DNA of 64,000 nucleotides from Phialocephala subalpina (lineage: Eukaryota; Ascomycota; Leotiomycetes; Helotiales; Mollisiaceae). Positions 34,580 to 45,831 of this stretch are shown here, piece after piece. The notes under the pieces are model-generated. The model was not told where the DNA came from and ran no database searches. It was given only the letters and a program-made list of their open reading frames with translations. The DNA lies in assembly GCA_900073065.1 (NCBI GenBank), contig FJOG01000013.1, positions 647,227 through 711,226 of the forward strand. The letters are read 5' to 3'. The number at the start of each line of letters is the position of its first letter. Within the stretch, counting starts at the first letter, position 1. A program made the translations under genes and the position numbers.

Positions 34580-35060
34580 TCAATAAGGCGTCACTGACGG
34601 ACACCCAGTTGTCATTGTCTCAGTGACGAGGTCGACACCACAACCTGTTCTGCAAGTTGGGCACACACCTGGCCCGGTGACGGTGACAGTTGGAGTCTTT
34701 GGACACTTCGAATTGGCACAAGGTACTTCGAGTGTAGTCTTACTCAATATGATGCAGTCCGGTTCCGGGCCACATTGAGTCTGAATCGGGCAATGAACTG
34801 CGTCTTGTCAGATTCAAACTTTTCTCATCACGGTTCGCAGACGACACTCACTGACACCTGTATATGGTGTAGTAACAGTGTATGAAAAGCAAGAATGCGG
34901 CTTGAGAACTGGGGTTTCGGTGATCTGCGGGTCCCTTCTCTCTGGCAAGGCCAGAGTAGAACCACTGTTACTAGTCAGCAGAGGTCTTCACAGAGAGTTC
35001 ACAGACATACCTCAGCATTGCTAGTGCGAAGAAGGCGAGAGTTCTTCGAAATGCAGCCAT
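34580..35060 (-). CDS. small secreted cysteine-rich protein
   Basis: Minus-strand exons 35060-35011, 34964-34852 and 34797-34580 join in phase to 126 residues; each exon is too short to stand out alone. The N-terminus is a classical signal peptide (MAAFRRTLAFFALAML, cleavage likely after an ALA near residue 22), followed by LPERRDP, where ERR resembles a Kex2-type processing site. The mature part has ten cysteines, several in CxxC-like spacing (VCPTCRTGCG), and Thr/Val-rich TVTVTGPG. No known domain is recognised. A TATA box lies about 100 bp upstream. Size, secretion signal and cysteine content fit a cell-wall or candidate effector-type protein; that is inference. Confidence 0.7.
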
Positions 35061-35156
35061 AGTTTGACGTTGTGAAGTTTCACTAGGCTTGGATTTGAGT
35101 ATGCCGTGCTTTGCTTCTTTGAATTGGATACATCATGAAGGGTTCAGGTCTAGAGA

Positions 35157-35166
35157 TTTATATATA
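35157..35166 (-). promoter_or_regulatory. TATA box of the secreted-protein gene
   Basis: On the minus strand TATATATAAA, ending about 97 bp upstream of ATG 35060. Near-perfect TATA consensus at a suitable distance, which suggests a regulated rather than housekeeping promoter. Confidence 0.55.
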
Positions 35167-35691
35167 CCGATCATGTGGCCCGAAGGATTCTAAGAATCTT
35201 CTGACAAGCTCGGGACATTCTTCCGACTGACCATCACCTATTTTGTGTCCTACGACACTTATGTCCTTTCAGCTTGCGGCCGATACCACACAGTAGTCCT
35301 GTCGAACCAAGGAGAAACTTTTCTTTCGCACTTGCAGACCTTACCGAAGCCTTTGATGAGGGATTCGCAGGCCCCTGTTTTGTGGCTTTGTGGCTGTCTA
35401 TGAAGCGTTCTGACATTCCAATTCATGATTCGCTCGAAACCTCCTGCTTGAGATGAGCTGACAGGCCTCCACCACAATGTGGTGGAAAGATCTTCCGATG
35501 CCTCCGTTCCGTGCTCCCCATGGGGTATGAGTGGAAATAAGGCCGATCAAGGGGTCATCGGCTAAGCTTTCAGGTATATTATTAGCACTGGTCGGAGTAC
35601 AAGGATTCGTATTCAACCCGGGAACTTCATCCGTCTAGCGAAAGCTTATGTGGTACAAGTGTTCCGATTCGCCAGCCATTTATGGAAAGAA

Positions 35692-35763
35692 TGTCTGTCC
35701 CATTGTCTGTCCCATTGTCTGTCCCATTGTCTGTCCCATTGTCTGTCCCATTGTCTGTCCCAT
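35692..35763. repeat. 12-bp minisatellite, six perfect copies
   Basis: TGTCTGTCCCAT is repeated six times without mismatch. The period is a multiple of three, so all frames pass through as short peptide repeats (for example CPIV), but no gene uses them. Perfect copies imply recent expansion, making this a likely length polymorphism. Confidence 0.9.
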
Positions 35764-36909
35764 GGCCGACTTGGCTGCATTCAATCCGACTTGTCGTCGC
35801 CTCCTAGAATCTCAGCATACGGAGTATTCACAGAAGATATCATGCTGCAACTGTCAGGAGAACCCTGATCACTCACGTGCTCATGTGCCTTGGCGCGCTG
35901 CACTAGCCTGATGCGGCTTGGCTTAGCACTCAGCGTACCTTGAGGAGTATGTCCCCAAGGCTTAACCTTAGACCTCTTCCTTCTTTACTTAGATATTCTC
36001 GTCGAATAGAGTCTTCTTCCTCCTACTGGTCTTTACTCGTGACAACAACCCAAGGTCGACGTATCTGTCGTCATGAACGAACATATCCGGCTTTGCTTTA
36101 AACATTCGCCCACCGCTGAGACTACTCGTCTCTAATTCTCTCCAGAGACATAGCTGTGAAAGGTTTACTTTGCTTCCACAACTCTAACAATTGCAAGTTG
36201 TGTAACGCATGTGCGTTGTTTTATTTGGCTCATTTGCTTCACGCTTCGTCCACTTGGAGAACATAAGATATGAAAACAAACTTGTCTTCTTGCTTTATGA
36301 TCCGTATTTCCTGTAATAATGGGTTCTTTTGAGAATTTTATGCTGCAATACTTTGATCTGAGAACTCTCCCACATTCAAGTGGTTGGACAGAAGCTCATT
36401 TGGCGCACATGAATTGCCAAAGCATAGACAGCATCATGAAGTTGATGTCAGAACCACACTTGAGCTTTTGCAAAGAGTCGGAATCTCGGAATATCATGTT
36501 GCCGTGTCCGTTCCTATCGACCGATTGCGTTAGCCGCTCTGCTATTTTCCACCATAGGAATTGAAGCTATCACCAACTTCCAGAGCCGCATTTTTCAAAC
36601 CACCCACCGATCATTCTGCAACTTTTGCCATCCGATCTCAACGCGCACATTGCATTGCCATCTTGCCTGTTGCTGTCTGTACTTTGACAGTAACGCGGCA
36701 CAATCCTCCTTTGATCGTTTTGCGGATTACAAGCTCCTTTACAGTCAACAAAACCCGCGTCTCGCCACAAACCCCTGAGTACGTTCACCATCACTTTCAC
36801 CAAATAATTCTCAACACTTGCTAACAGCTTTGCAGGATAGCCTTTGCACAAATTTATCATTGCGAATACCAATTGCAACCATTGCCTCGAGCATCTAGCC
36901 GTCGCAATC

Positions 36910-38585
36910 ATGGGTGGAACAGTCAAGAAGAAGGTGGACATTTCGTTCACCAACTGGGTCCTCGGCGGATCTCTGGTCTCTATCGCCACCGAGAAGACCG
37001 ACGACAAGGGCCTTGTCAAGAAGGTCCGTCACAGTCGCAAGGTCTTCATCATGAACGAGGATGGCACCACCGAGGTACGTTCACGTTCACTTTCAATCCC
37101 CCCATTTTTACGCAACACGAGAATCACCTGTTAACATTGATGTAGGAGATCGATGCTGAGGATGTTGAAGTCAAGGCTCCTACTCCTTGCAAGGGTCATA
37201 CCAAGTCTACTCGTGTAAAGGTTGAGGTCTCTGAGCATGCTGCTGCTAAGAAGGCAGACAAGGAGAAGAAGGGTGATGATACCAAGGTCAAGGATGGAGA
37301 GAAGAAGGGTCGAGATGCCAAAGCCAAGGATGATGAGAAGAAGACGACCAAGAAGCTTGAGGAACCCGACACCAAGGGTGAGAAGTGGTGCAAGATCTGC
37401 AAGATTCCAGATGTGAATGGTACGGAAGACACCAGGCCTGAGGGTGCATGCTATGCCCACTGCGATGTCTGTGGCCATGCTCATTGGATTTCGCAAAACA
37501 AGGAGAAGTACGCTGAGAAGAAAGGTGGTGATAATAAGGATGAAGCAAAGAAGGGTGATACGAAGAAGGCCGATGACAAGCAGGTTGATGACATGAAGCC
37601 TGATGAGAAGAAGGGTGGAGGCAAGAAGGGAAATGAGAAGAACGGTGGCGGAAAGAAGGATGCAGATAAGGAGTCTGAAGACAAGAAGAGTGATGATTCT
37701 GACAACAACGGCTGGGACATGGGCGGCTGGGGCATGAACAACGACGACGACGAGAAGGAGAATAAGAAGGACGAGGGTATGAAGGACGAGGACAAGAAGG
37801 ATAATGATGAGAACATCAGCCCTGTTCCAAGCAAGGACGGTACCAAATGGACCAACGACCAAGACGAAGCCATCCTCACGATGAAGTCCGACTCAAAAAC
37901 CTGGAATCAGATTGCTTCTGCAGTCGGTGCCAGCAAGTCGGCGGTCCAAACTCGGCACAAGGAGTTACAGGCTTACGCCGATGAATATGTTACCGCTAAG
38001 GCCAAGGGCGAGGATTGGGCTACTCAGAATGGTGACAAGAAAGACGGCAACAAGAAGAAGGATGATAAGAAGGAAGAAGTTGATCCATTCCTTGCTGGCC
38101 TCGACCAAGTCCTTCGCTCGCTAGAGAGTAACTATAGCACTGACCGAGTCTTTGGCAACACCAACAACTCTCCCAAGAAGGACAACAAGGAGACCGACAA
38201 AGGCGGAGGTGCCGGCAAGAAGACCAAGAAGCAAGGTGGCGGCGGTGATTTCGACAATCAAAACACCCCCGAGCAATCCCCCACCAAGGCTAGCTCAGGC
38301 GGTGATGTTAACGACAACAACGCCTTCACCTACACTAGCTACGGAGGCAACGGTGGATACGGCTTCAGTTCTCCCGTTCCCGACTTCAGCGGTCCTCAAC
38401 TCTACGGCAAGTTGAAGATCGACGGTACCTGGAACAAGGATGACTGTGATCTCCTCGAGTATCTTTATGAGCGTCACGAGAGCGAGAAGTGGCTTCACAT
38501 GCAAGCTCAATTCTACAACTACACTGGTCGCATGGTTGCAGCTGAGTTCATCGAGAAGAAGTTCAAGCATGATGGTGCCGTTTAG
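36910..38585 (+). CDS. lysine-rich protein with Cys-rich knuckle and two Myb/SANT-like segments
   Basis: Exons 36910-37074 and 37146-38585 give 534 residues. N-terminal 55 residues are beta-like (KKVDISFTNWVLGGSLVSI). Residues about 75-130 are Lys/Asp/Glu-rich. A Cys/His cluster follows (WCKICKIP, then CYAHCDVCGHAHW) that could bind zinc. A long KKGD/KKDD-type low-complexity linker leads to a Myb/SANT-like helix set (WTNDQDEAILTMKSDSKTW, then IASAVGASKSAVQTRHKEL) and, after a Gly-rich stretch, a second one at the C-terminus (WNKDDCDLLEYLYERH). Such pairs occur in fungal chromatin- or DNA-associated proteins, but no characterised relative is recognised. Start chosen from ATG in CAATCATGGG context. 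Confidence 0.75.
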
Positions 38586-39193
38586 GTCAACGTCAAGTGC
38601 GCTTCTCCTTCTGGCACCGGTTCGTGTTTCCTGTCCGGAAGATGTCTTGACCAGCGCCTTCTGCTTCTGATCGAGATCCACCTCATGAGAACTTTCTTCA
38701 ATTGAGTGGATTTCCTTCTATCATAGATGGTGTGCCGTCCTAGATTTCTGTTACGGAGAGAATGGGTTATTAGGGTTATGCTTCTGCTTTTCAATAGCAG
38801 TCTTTCATCAGGGAATGTACTTGTAGCAAAAGGGAACATAATTGAATGAACAGACTCTATTTGGTTTTCTGCATGCATCTGTGATATCGCACGGACATGC
38901 CATCCACGGCAGTCGGGTATAAACAATCCCCCATGTGGAAAATGCAGTATGCCAGTAATGTACAGTGAGTAAACGCCCTCCAATGCAAATGCCAGCCCCC
39001 TTCTACCTTGGAAGGAGGCAACTGTAAATTTTGCCTTCTCGGATCAATACCCTACTCGCTCTTGGTTCTGAGAGAACTGAACGTCTCGGCACCTCTGGGA
39101 TAATTTCCCGGGCCCTTCGAAATGCTACCACAAGATAAATGCTCCAACCTATGCGCCATCGCTATCAGAAAACGGGAAGGAAACTCGAGGAAC
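38586..39193. other. intergenic, convergent 3' ends
   Basis: About 600 bp between the stops of the convergent lysine-rich and 14-3-3-like genes; no coding signal. Confidence 0.6.
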
Positions 39194-40153
39194 TTATATC
39201 GGGTTCTGCATGCCTAGGTTGGGGACAGCAACTTGGGGGTTTCCGCCGAATCGAGATGGTGATGTGGTTCGTCCGCCGGAGCTTCCTGCACCAGGTGTGC
39301 TTCCCGAATCTCCACCGCCCAAACCACGTCTCATCATCCTACCCAAGATGCTCACCAGTTGAGCAGCATCCTCGAACATCTCGTCATCCATACCCTCTTG
39401 TGCATTGTAGACTTCAGCGATCGTCGCCTTGGCGAGTTGGCGAGATCGGTCGCGTTCATGAAGGCAGTCGTATAGGAAGGCAGTGAACTCAACCTTGACG
39501 GATAGACGAAGAGGATGGCTGCCCCAGAGCAGATTTTCGGCAAGAGCCGTAGCCTCCTGAAAGCACTTTAGAGCAACGGGTCGGTAATCCTCGGCTGGAA
39601 CCAGGAAGTTGGGAGCGAACTCGACAGGTGGCTGCGGGATTTCAACACCGCCAACAGGTCCCCCTTCTAGTGGGTGAGTAGGTTGGACAGAGCTTGGGCG
39701 TTCGGGTGGGGTTGGAGATCCGCGGTCAATGCCTTTGCCCTTGTCGAGCTTGGCTCGTGGAGACTTGAGACCTGGTGGAGTATGGACCTGACCTCCCTTC
39801 AGACTGATTGGTGGTTGATTGTGAAATAGGACGTAGAGATGGTAGCAGCTGGCGCGAATCTTGTATGCTAGAACCTTAAGTTCGCTGTAGCTTGCGACCA
39901 TTGGTAGTACATACTCCTCGACCACCTTCAGTGCCTCTCGGGCATACCAGATGATTCTACTATAGGCCTTGACGGATTCGGTGTGGCGGGTGGTGTCAAG
40001 ACGGCGCATCTTCCGGGCTTGGATAACGAAGGGGGAAAGCATGGTGAAGTTACCGAGCAGTATGTAGAGTTGTTGTGCGAGTAAGGGATGGTCTTCGCTG
40101 AGATTGGTGGCGAAATTTCCTAAGAACTTTAGGTCGACCTCGGAGGAAGCCAT
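39194..40153 (-). CDS. divergent 14-3-3-like protein
   Basis: A single minus-strand exon of 319 residues. The N-terminal half is all helical (LAQQLYILLGNFTMLSPFV, then SRIIWYAREALKVVEEYVLP and YKIRASCYHLYVLFHNQ). A proline- and Lys-rich insert of about 70 residues follows. The C-terminal half copies the last 14-3-3 helices: ALKCFQEATALAENLL, HPLRLSVKVEFTAFLYD, DRSRQLAKATIAEVYN and FEDAAQLVSILGRMMRR, matching the pattern HPIRLGL..F..F, CRLAKxAFD and DSTLIMQLLRDN. Canonical 14-3-3 proteins bind phosphopeptides as dimers; whether this one retains the phosphate-binding Lys/Arg/Tyr set cannot be judged by eye. Gly/Ser-rich C-terminal tail. It is not the canonical housekeeping 14-3-3, which is far more conserved. 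Confidence 0.65.
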   Translation of the reverse strand: MASSEVDLKFLGNFATNLSEDHPLLAQQLYILLGNFTMLSPFVIQARKMRRLDTTRHTESVKAYSRIIWYAREALKVVEEYVLPMVASYSELKVLAYKIRASCYHLYVLFHNQPPISLKGGQVHTPPGLKSPRAKLDKGKGIDRGSPTPPERPSSVQPTHPLEGGPVGGVEIPQPPVEFAPNFLVPAEDYRPVALKCFQEATALAENLLWGSHPLRLSVKVEFTAFLYDCLHERDRSRQLAKATIAEVYNAQEGMDDEMFEDAAQLVSILGRMMRRGLGGGDSGSTPGAGSSGGRTTSPSRFGGNPQVAVPNLGMQNPI

Positions 40154-43100
40154 TGCTGGACGAGACTTCTTCGACTCGGGGCTGTTATCGTGGACCTAAT
40201 CAGTCGATTTCCCCGGGAGGATTGGGTCTATGGAGTTTTCCAGAAAGACGCCAGCTAATTGTGCCTTGAAGCTATTTCCAGCCTTGAAGATCGTGTCAGT
40301 CGATGGTTTCAGAAACAGTAAGTTGAGTGTTCCAGGAACTCTAGGTCATTCGATTGTTCTAAGAACAGGCCGGTCGATTCTGAAGAGATAATGTTGTCGT
40401 CGTGGGGTTGCTGAGTCGGTCGAGTCGATTAGTTGTCAAAAAGTAGTAGTAGATCGAGATATAAATCTGGCGAACTTTGTAGCCTGACCACAACCACCTC
40501 CAGGAAAACCTGACACTAACAACCTCGCCTAGTCCTAGTTCTGGTCCAAGAACCTTATTGGACTTCCACCAAGGATAGAATTGATATCGGACGAGACGTC
40601 CCAAGATGAAAACAGTCGAATTCGTATTAATTATATTCCGCAAAATTTTCGGCCTCGAATCTGGGCACGCGAGCTCCACAACCAACTTCCAGCACCAATG
40701 TACACTGCACACAGTCAGGCTCATGAACCAAGGACACCAGAGGGGACGCTGAACAGAGCTGGTAGGCCACTGTCATCCAATTGAGCTCCACTGACCACTA
40801 TAATTACAGGCCTGTTTCCAGGCGCGATGGCAGTGACCTGAGAACCAATGGCATGCAATTGGAGGTCACAACCCCTTGAGTTTCAGCAGAAAGGTTCCCG
40901 CGAGTCCTTTATTCCTTCGAACGATGGATTGGAACGCGCACAAAGCATTTCGACTTCTCCAGAGGGCGCAGATGCACCTGAGACAGGCAAAAGCGGCGAA
41001 AAACTGCGTCGGGACTGGGATGGGGCGATGATGTCGCAAGGTCGTCCAAATTGCAGCAGCAAAACCTTCAATTGAGCCCTCAAACGCGCAGGCGCCGTGC
41101 AACAGAAGCAAAAGCACACCCAGGAGCCAGGTCTTTGATGCTTGGGGATTTGCTGATCCCACAATGAACGAGCGTTTGACGGCGACCGATGCGTCTTTTT
41201 CGAGGTACAAGCAAAGCGCGAGAACAACAACAATTGAAGCAGGATCTAGGGGAGACAGCCAGAGGAAGTTCTTAATATCACAGCGACCGGCCGACCACTT
41301 GATTTCCCCCTCGCCGTGCAGCGAATTGATGCACAAGCTATGATCTAGATGTACGACCGCTGTAGCTGCATATTCTGGCGTAGATGCGACCTGCAAGATA
41401 CGTGGCAGCGCATCGACGACACGAGACGTTCGGCCTGGGTGCCTCAATTGGAGCTACAGAGCGCGCCTTGCTGCTTTGGGGGAACATTGGATTGATCCAC
41501 CCTATAATTGGATCCAAGGGGCAAATTCCCTCGCCCAAAGCCACAAGAGACGTTCCAGCGAGGCCATTCCCAAGTCACTTCTTCATGGCTTCGATGCACG
41601 AAGCTCCTGTTTTTGATACGACACATATCATTCTGCTGGAAAATCGCCGAGCGTATGCAGCTGCTCATGCGGGCGCGAGGGCAGCAATAGGGCTAGAGAG
41701 CTCTTCAGCGACCTCACTGGTCGCTCGACAGAGACCAGCCATGTCATTTCCATGGCCCTCAGAATCCGACCACCCAATGAGAGGCCAAAAGAGGCTGGGG
41801 ATAATTGTGGCAGAAGTGTCTCCACATGGAGGGTTCGGATGGCCTACGGTTATATGAACGTCTCCTCGTCAGGTTGGTCCAACCTCTTCATTTTTTGCTG
41901 TCGCCACCTGCCAGCACATCATTGACTTCATCTCATCGCACTTGGCCTTCAAATATGCGGCCTCCCCTCTCTTCCAGCTGTCCAATTCCACTGAAGGTTG
42001 GCGATGACGGGGACAGCATCTGCTCGGTCGGCAAACTGTGTCCTGGAAGAGCGGTGAAGCTTCATCAATGGCGAGCTTTACGCGAGAGCAGGGATTGGGA
42101 AATTGACTCTCCACGGGGCGGGTGCAGAAGGGAGCCAGCGCCGACTACTTCTTCTAGAAGCTTTACGGAACATCGAATCGCATCTCCTGCCATATATAGG
42201 GGAGGCAGCCCGACGTGCTTGGAGATATTGGCTTTGAGTTGGCATTTCGCGCTGACTGTTACCGAACATCATGTCGCACAAACTGAGAATCAGCCACGCT
42301 GCTGTCAAGTGACAATGATACCGAGCCGTCATTTCAAATTTGGAGCGGTCTTTCCGTTTGGCGTCTGAAACATTTTTTGAGTCCATTTCCTCCCTTTGAT
42401 TGTCCAGACAGGCAAGTTGCCGGGCTTCTAAGGTTTCCCAAACTTTGTTCCTTGTAGCCCTATCATGATGGGCAGATCCTAATATCATTTTGAACCAGAG
42501 ACCTTAGTACTGTAGGGTCTTCCAGAAGCGCATGCAGGTTCGAGTGATTGCTTTCTTATATTTCTGACACTAAGGATTTACTCTACCATTGAGGACTTCT
42601 CAACGAAACGTGGAACAAACCAGATCCAGGTCCGTTTGTTACACAGTCGCCCTGTTTGGGCAGATGTGTTGAATGAACGCCCACATACTGTGAGCAAACA
42701 GGTTGTACAGTGCAGGGCATACTGATTGCCGAGATCGAATGGCTTCGTCGAGGACTGTAGGTGGTTTGTGAGAAGTGACAACGAGCTTTTGAAACACCAG
42801 ATTTGAGGCGAAGATGCCTTGGTCCAAGGCAAGTCGCACCACCCGAAGGACGAGAATGTCGATCGTTGAGGATAGGGTGGACGGAAGGTCTTTATAAGGG
42901 TGGGACGGTGACTCCAGCTTGTAAGCATCACAAGGGACGCCTGTCATTGACTGCTCAAGCAACACTCTCCTGGGCCTGTTGACACGACGTCTCCCAGTTA
43001 TACGTTTCTCCAGCCAACGCAATTTCAACACTCTTCGACCACTCAGCTCAAGTCTCGATATCGATACGAAACGTTCCATCCCTCGAAAACACACCTACAA

Positions 43101-43185
43101 ACGATACCGGACCGATCTCGATTTGTCGAAAACTTCTGAGACGAGAAGACCCAGCCCAGCTACTCTCTCCTCCTGGAGCGGCAGT
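40154..43185. other. 3-kb stretch without a supported gene
   Basis: Open frames exist on both strands (for example 40866-41447 minus and 41805-42368 plus), but none has a recognisable domain, a coherent hydrophobic pattern or intron-linked neighbours. The CAATTG hexamer recurs (near 40773, 40855, 41068, 41231 and 41440). The right end is presumably the promoter and long leader of the small gene at 43186. Confidence 0.5.
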
Positions 43186-43440
43186 ATGTGCTACTGGTAC
43201 GCCCACGAATACACATGCAAGCATGTGACATATGCGTTGGGGAAGTACTGTTCGGCGGCAGGATTGGTACAAACTCCCTGCAAGAGGAAAAATATCTGGC
43301 AGAAAATTCGGATGGGCGAGGACTGCGAAGATTGTGCAATGCCAGCCGACAGATATAAAGCCAATACGACCGATGGAATGGCAGATGCCGCTGTGCAGCA
43401 GAAGGGTGGAGTCAAGACGAAGAAGTCCAAGAAGAAGTGA
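43186..43440 (+). CDS. very small Cys-rich basic protein
   Basis: An 84-residue frame beginning MCYWYAHEYTCKHVTYALGK with cysteines at 2, 11, 22, 32, 47 and 50 and histidines at 7 and 13, a spacing that could form a zinc knuckle. The C-terminus is strongly basic (KTKKSKKK). The frame is open upstream to 42979, but that sequence looks like leader; ATG 43186 sits directly before the Cys-rich part. Short fungal proteins of this pattern (CxxxYxCxH, then CExC) occur but have no known function. No signal peptide, so probably intracellular. Confidence 0.6.
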   Translation: MCYWYAHEYTCKHVTYALGKYCSAAGLVQTPCKRKNIWQKIRMGEDCEDCAMPADRYKANTTDGMADAAVQQKGGVKTKKSKKK

Positions 43441-45831
43441 TACTGGATGTTGACCGAGTTCCAAGGGTTGTGAGTTAGAAGGCGTTCTCGGGATCTGCTT
43501 TGGATTTGAGCATATTTTTGCGATAAGGTTGTCGGGACATAGAAAGTGATGTGCGAAGATGGAATGTGTATCAAGACGCTCGCTTGGGGGTCCTTCCCGT
43601 GCAGAATTTGTAGCTGCTTGAAGGTTGAGTTTCTATCGATGTCCATTATCAACCATGGATTCCTTTGGATATATTGGAGACCCGTGTAGTGTGAAACCAA
43701 TCCTCATATCACCAGAGTCCGGCTCCATTTGGTACTTTCCATCGAGCAAATATTCAGGTGTATGTGAGAAGAACTGCAAAACGACTCTTACTGTTGAGGT
43801 GACGGTGACGGCAGCGAAAACCAGCATGGTGTGAGCTGTGGTATTTGTGAGGTTTCGACCTTCTCGAAAGCTGCTTTGATGTTTCCTGTTGAAGTTAGCC
43901 TAGGTGAAGAGATGGTGGGGGAAGATTGTTCGACAAGGAAGGAGAGAATAGAGAATGTTAAACCGACTTGAACGAACCCGCTCCCCCAATACCCAAATTG
44001 AATAAAGCATCATGTGAATAAAAGAACGAAGTGAACTCTGCTTGCTTGAGAAACCACATTCCTGCTTTGCAGTGCACGAGATCCCATCTTGCCAGCATGA
44101 CTTGAGGAGAGTGGCCTTGTAAATCTTTGAAAAGGGAAGGCGATTGTGTAATTGAAAACCTGGTATCCATAATTAACCACACGGCCCGGAAAATTAGTTT
44201 TCGTTCAGAAATTCAAAGAAGGAAGAACAGAGAAACGCAAGAGGAAGGAGGAATGGAGGAGGACCAACAGTGAAATTCTGCCCCGAGGTGTTGCCGTCGC
44301 CTCACTCACCGCCCACCAATCATCCACTACCCCTCTCGCACGACCTCCTTCCTCCATTTCATCTTCTTCCTTTATGAATTCTGATCTACCGTGTTAATTT
44401 CTCAGCACTTCTTGAATAGGAGCCAGTGCTCACCTATGAAGAAGATTTGCTAAACTACGACCGAGCGCTTGTATCTTTAGTTAACAATCAAGCAAAAGCA
44501 TGGCTGTGTGCGATGCTGACGGCGTAATACTTGCTTGCAGTGTCCGTCTAGGAAGTGTCCAGATGTGATCTAGACTGTCAAGTTCATGCAGCTCAAAAAA
44601 GCTTATGTTGAGCACCATTAAGATTAAGGAGTTGTGTATGGTTGGGATGCCAACTGACAGGAGGAAGCTTTTTCTTTCAACCTGTGCCAAAAAATAAATT
44701 TTTAAATTTTTTTTCGCTTGTTGTTGAATTTGTTTGCTTCTTCGAAATTCTAGAAGTGAAAACTCATTGAGAATATGATTCCTGTCCCTTGATTTGTGAC
44801 GCTGGCCGGGAGCTCATCACGTGAGATTTGAAGTCTCACTTGATATGTCAAAGTTGACAAAGATGACATAGATTGGTCAAGCTTGAATGCATCTACACCG
44901 GTACATAGCTCTCAATGAGAGCCAGTCATGACTACGTCTATCAGATCAATATGAAACCTATAAGGAGGAACTGCCTGTTGGGGACGAGCCCTATGCCCGA
45001 GTGTTCTGACATGATTTTGAACATTTCCAAAATGGGGTCGCATTGTACAGTAGCCAACCTAAGAAACATGTACGTTCTATTGTGTGCATGTTATTTGACA
45101 AAGTAATCAGCCTGAAATGAGTGCCGCAAAATATGTGCTCTTCTCAAATTGTCGGGTTGGTACCTGTCCATAGCATGTTTCGACTAGTTCTTTGAGAACA
45201 ATGCTCTAGTCTTAATATATGACAATGTAGTTTTTCTGGCCATGCTATACCATATATCATCTCCCAGCCTTGCTAGGATCTGATAAATCTGGGCAATTGG
45301 AGGCCCGAGCAAAAAAAGGCCATCGGAGAAAATGAATATGTAGCTGTGTTTTGAAGCTTAGCATTGGTGCTGATCAGCCTCAACAGCATGATGATCCATC
45401 GGGCTCTCATCTCTGTCGTGTGATGGAGTGAAAAAAGGGGTGATGCGCAGTTACTACCTAGGTAGTATGTGAATACCGCTATCTACAAAGCTTAATAATT
45501 TGATCATGGATCTGAGATCCCAGATGGTATCGCATGCCAGAAACTCAAATTGTATCGAACTTTGGAGTTCTCTTTCTAGCTCTTCTACAATTCTACTAAG
45601 GTTAAGCGAGAAAGCAGACTCAACACACACGAACTTCATCACAAAGTACGTCGGTTTTTCACAACATTGCACTACTCTGATTCTGAATTCTCCAGAATAC
45701 CTCTATCGTTTCCACTTGACCCCAATCTAACAAACAACTTCCGCGATCCTACCTCCCTCAAGCTTACCTGCCGTTTCTCCTACTCCGTCCTGCCATTCCC
45801 ACATCCCACAGCTCCCGCGACAACAATCAAG
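43441..45831. other. 2.4-kb AT-richer stretch without a gene
   Basis: No frame over about 75 codons and no domain. The part around 44690-44720 is A/T-only for about 25 bp. It includes the promoter of the protease gene at its right end. Confidence 0.6.

Larger units (their letters stand above)
35061..36909. other. intergenic, 1.85 kb, with a 12-bp minisatellite
   Basis: No supported gene. It contains the secreted-protein promoter on the left, the tandem repeat at 35692-35763, and on the right the leader of the lysine-rich gene, where C/T-rich sequence and several short open frames occur. Confidence 0.55.

Noticed and set aside
35650..35911. open frames running through the 12-bp minisatellite (CPIV repeats) as a secreted repeat protein
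   Set aside because: The frame is open only because the period is a multiple of three; there is no signal peptide or flanking coding sequence.
40866..41447. minus-strand open frame of 193 codons
   Set aside because: No domain, mixed hydrophobic composition without clear helices or signal peptide, no good start context and no intron partners; it looks like chance in a GC-richer stretch.
41805..42368. plus-strand open frame of 187 codons
   Set aside because: Low-complexity Ser/Pro/Arg composition and no recognisable motif; no supporting splice signals.
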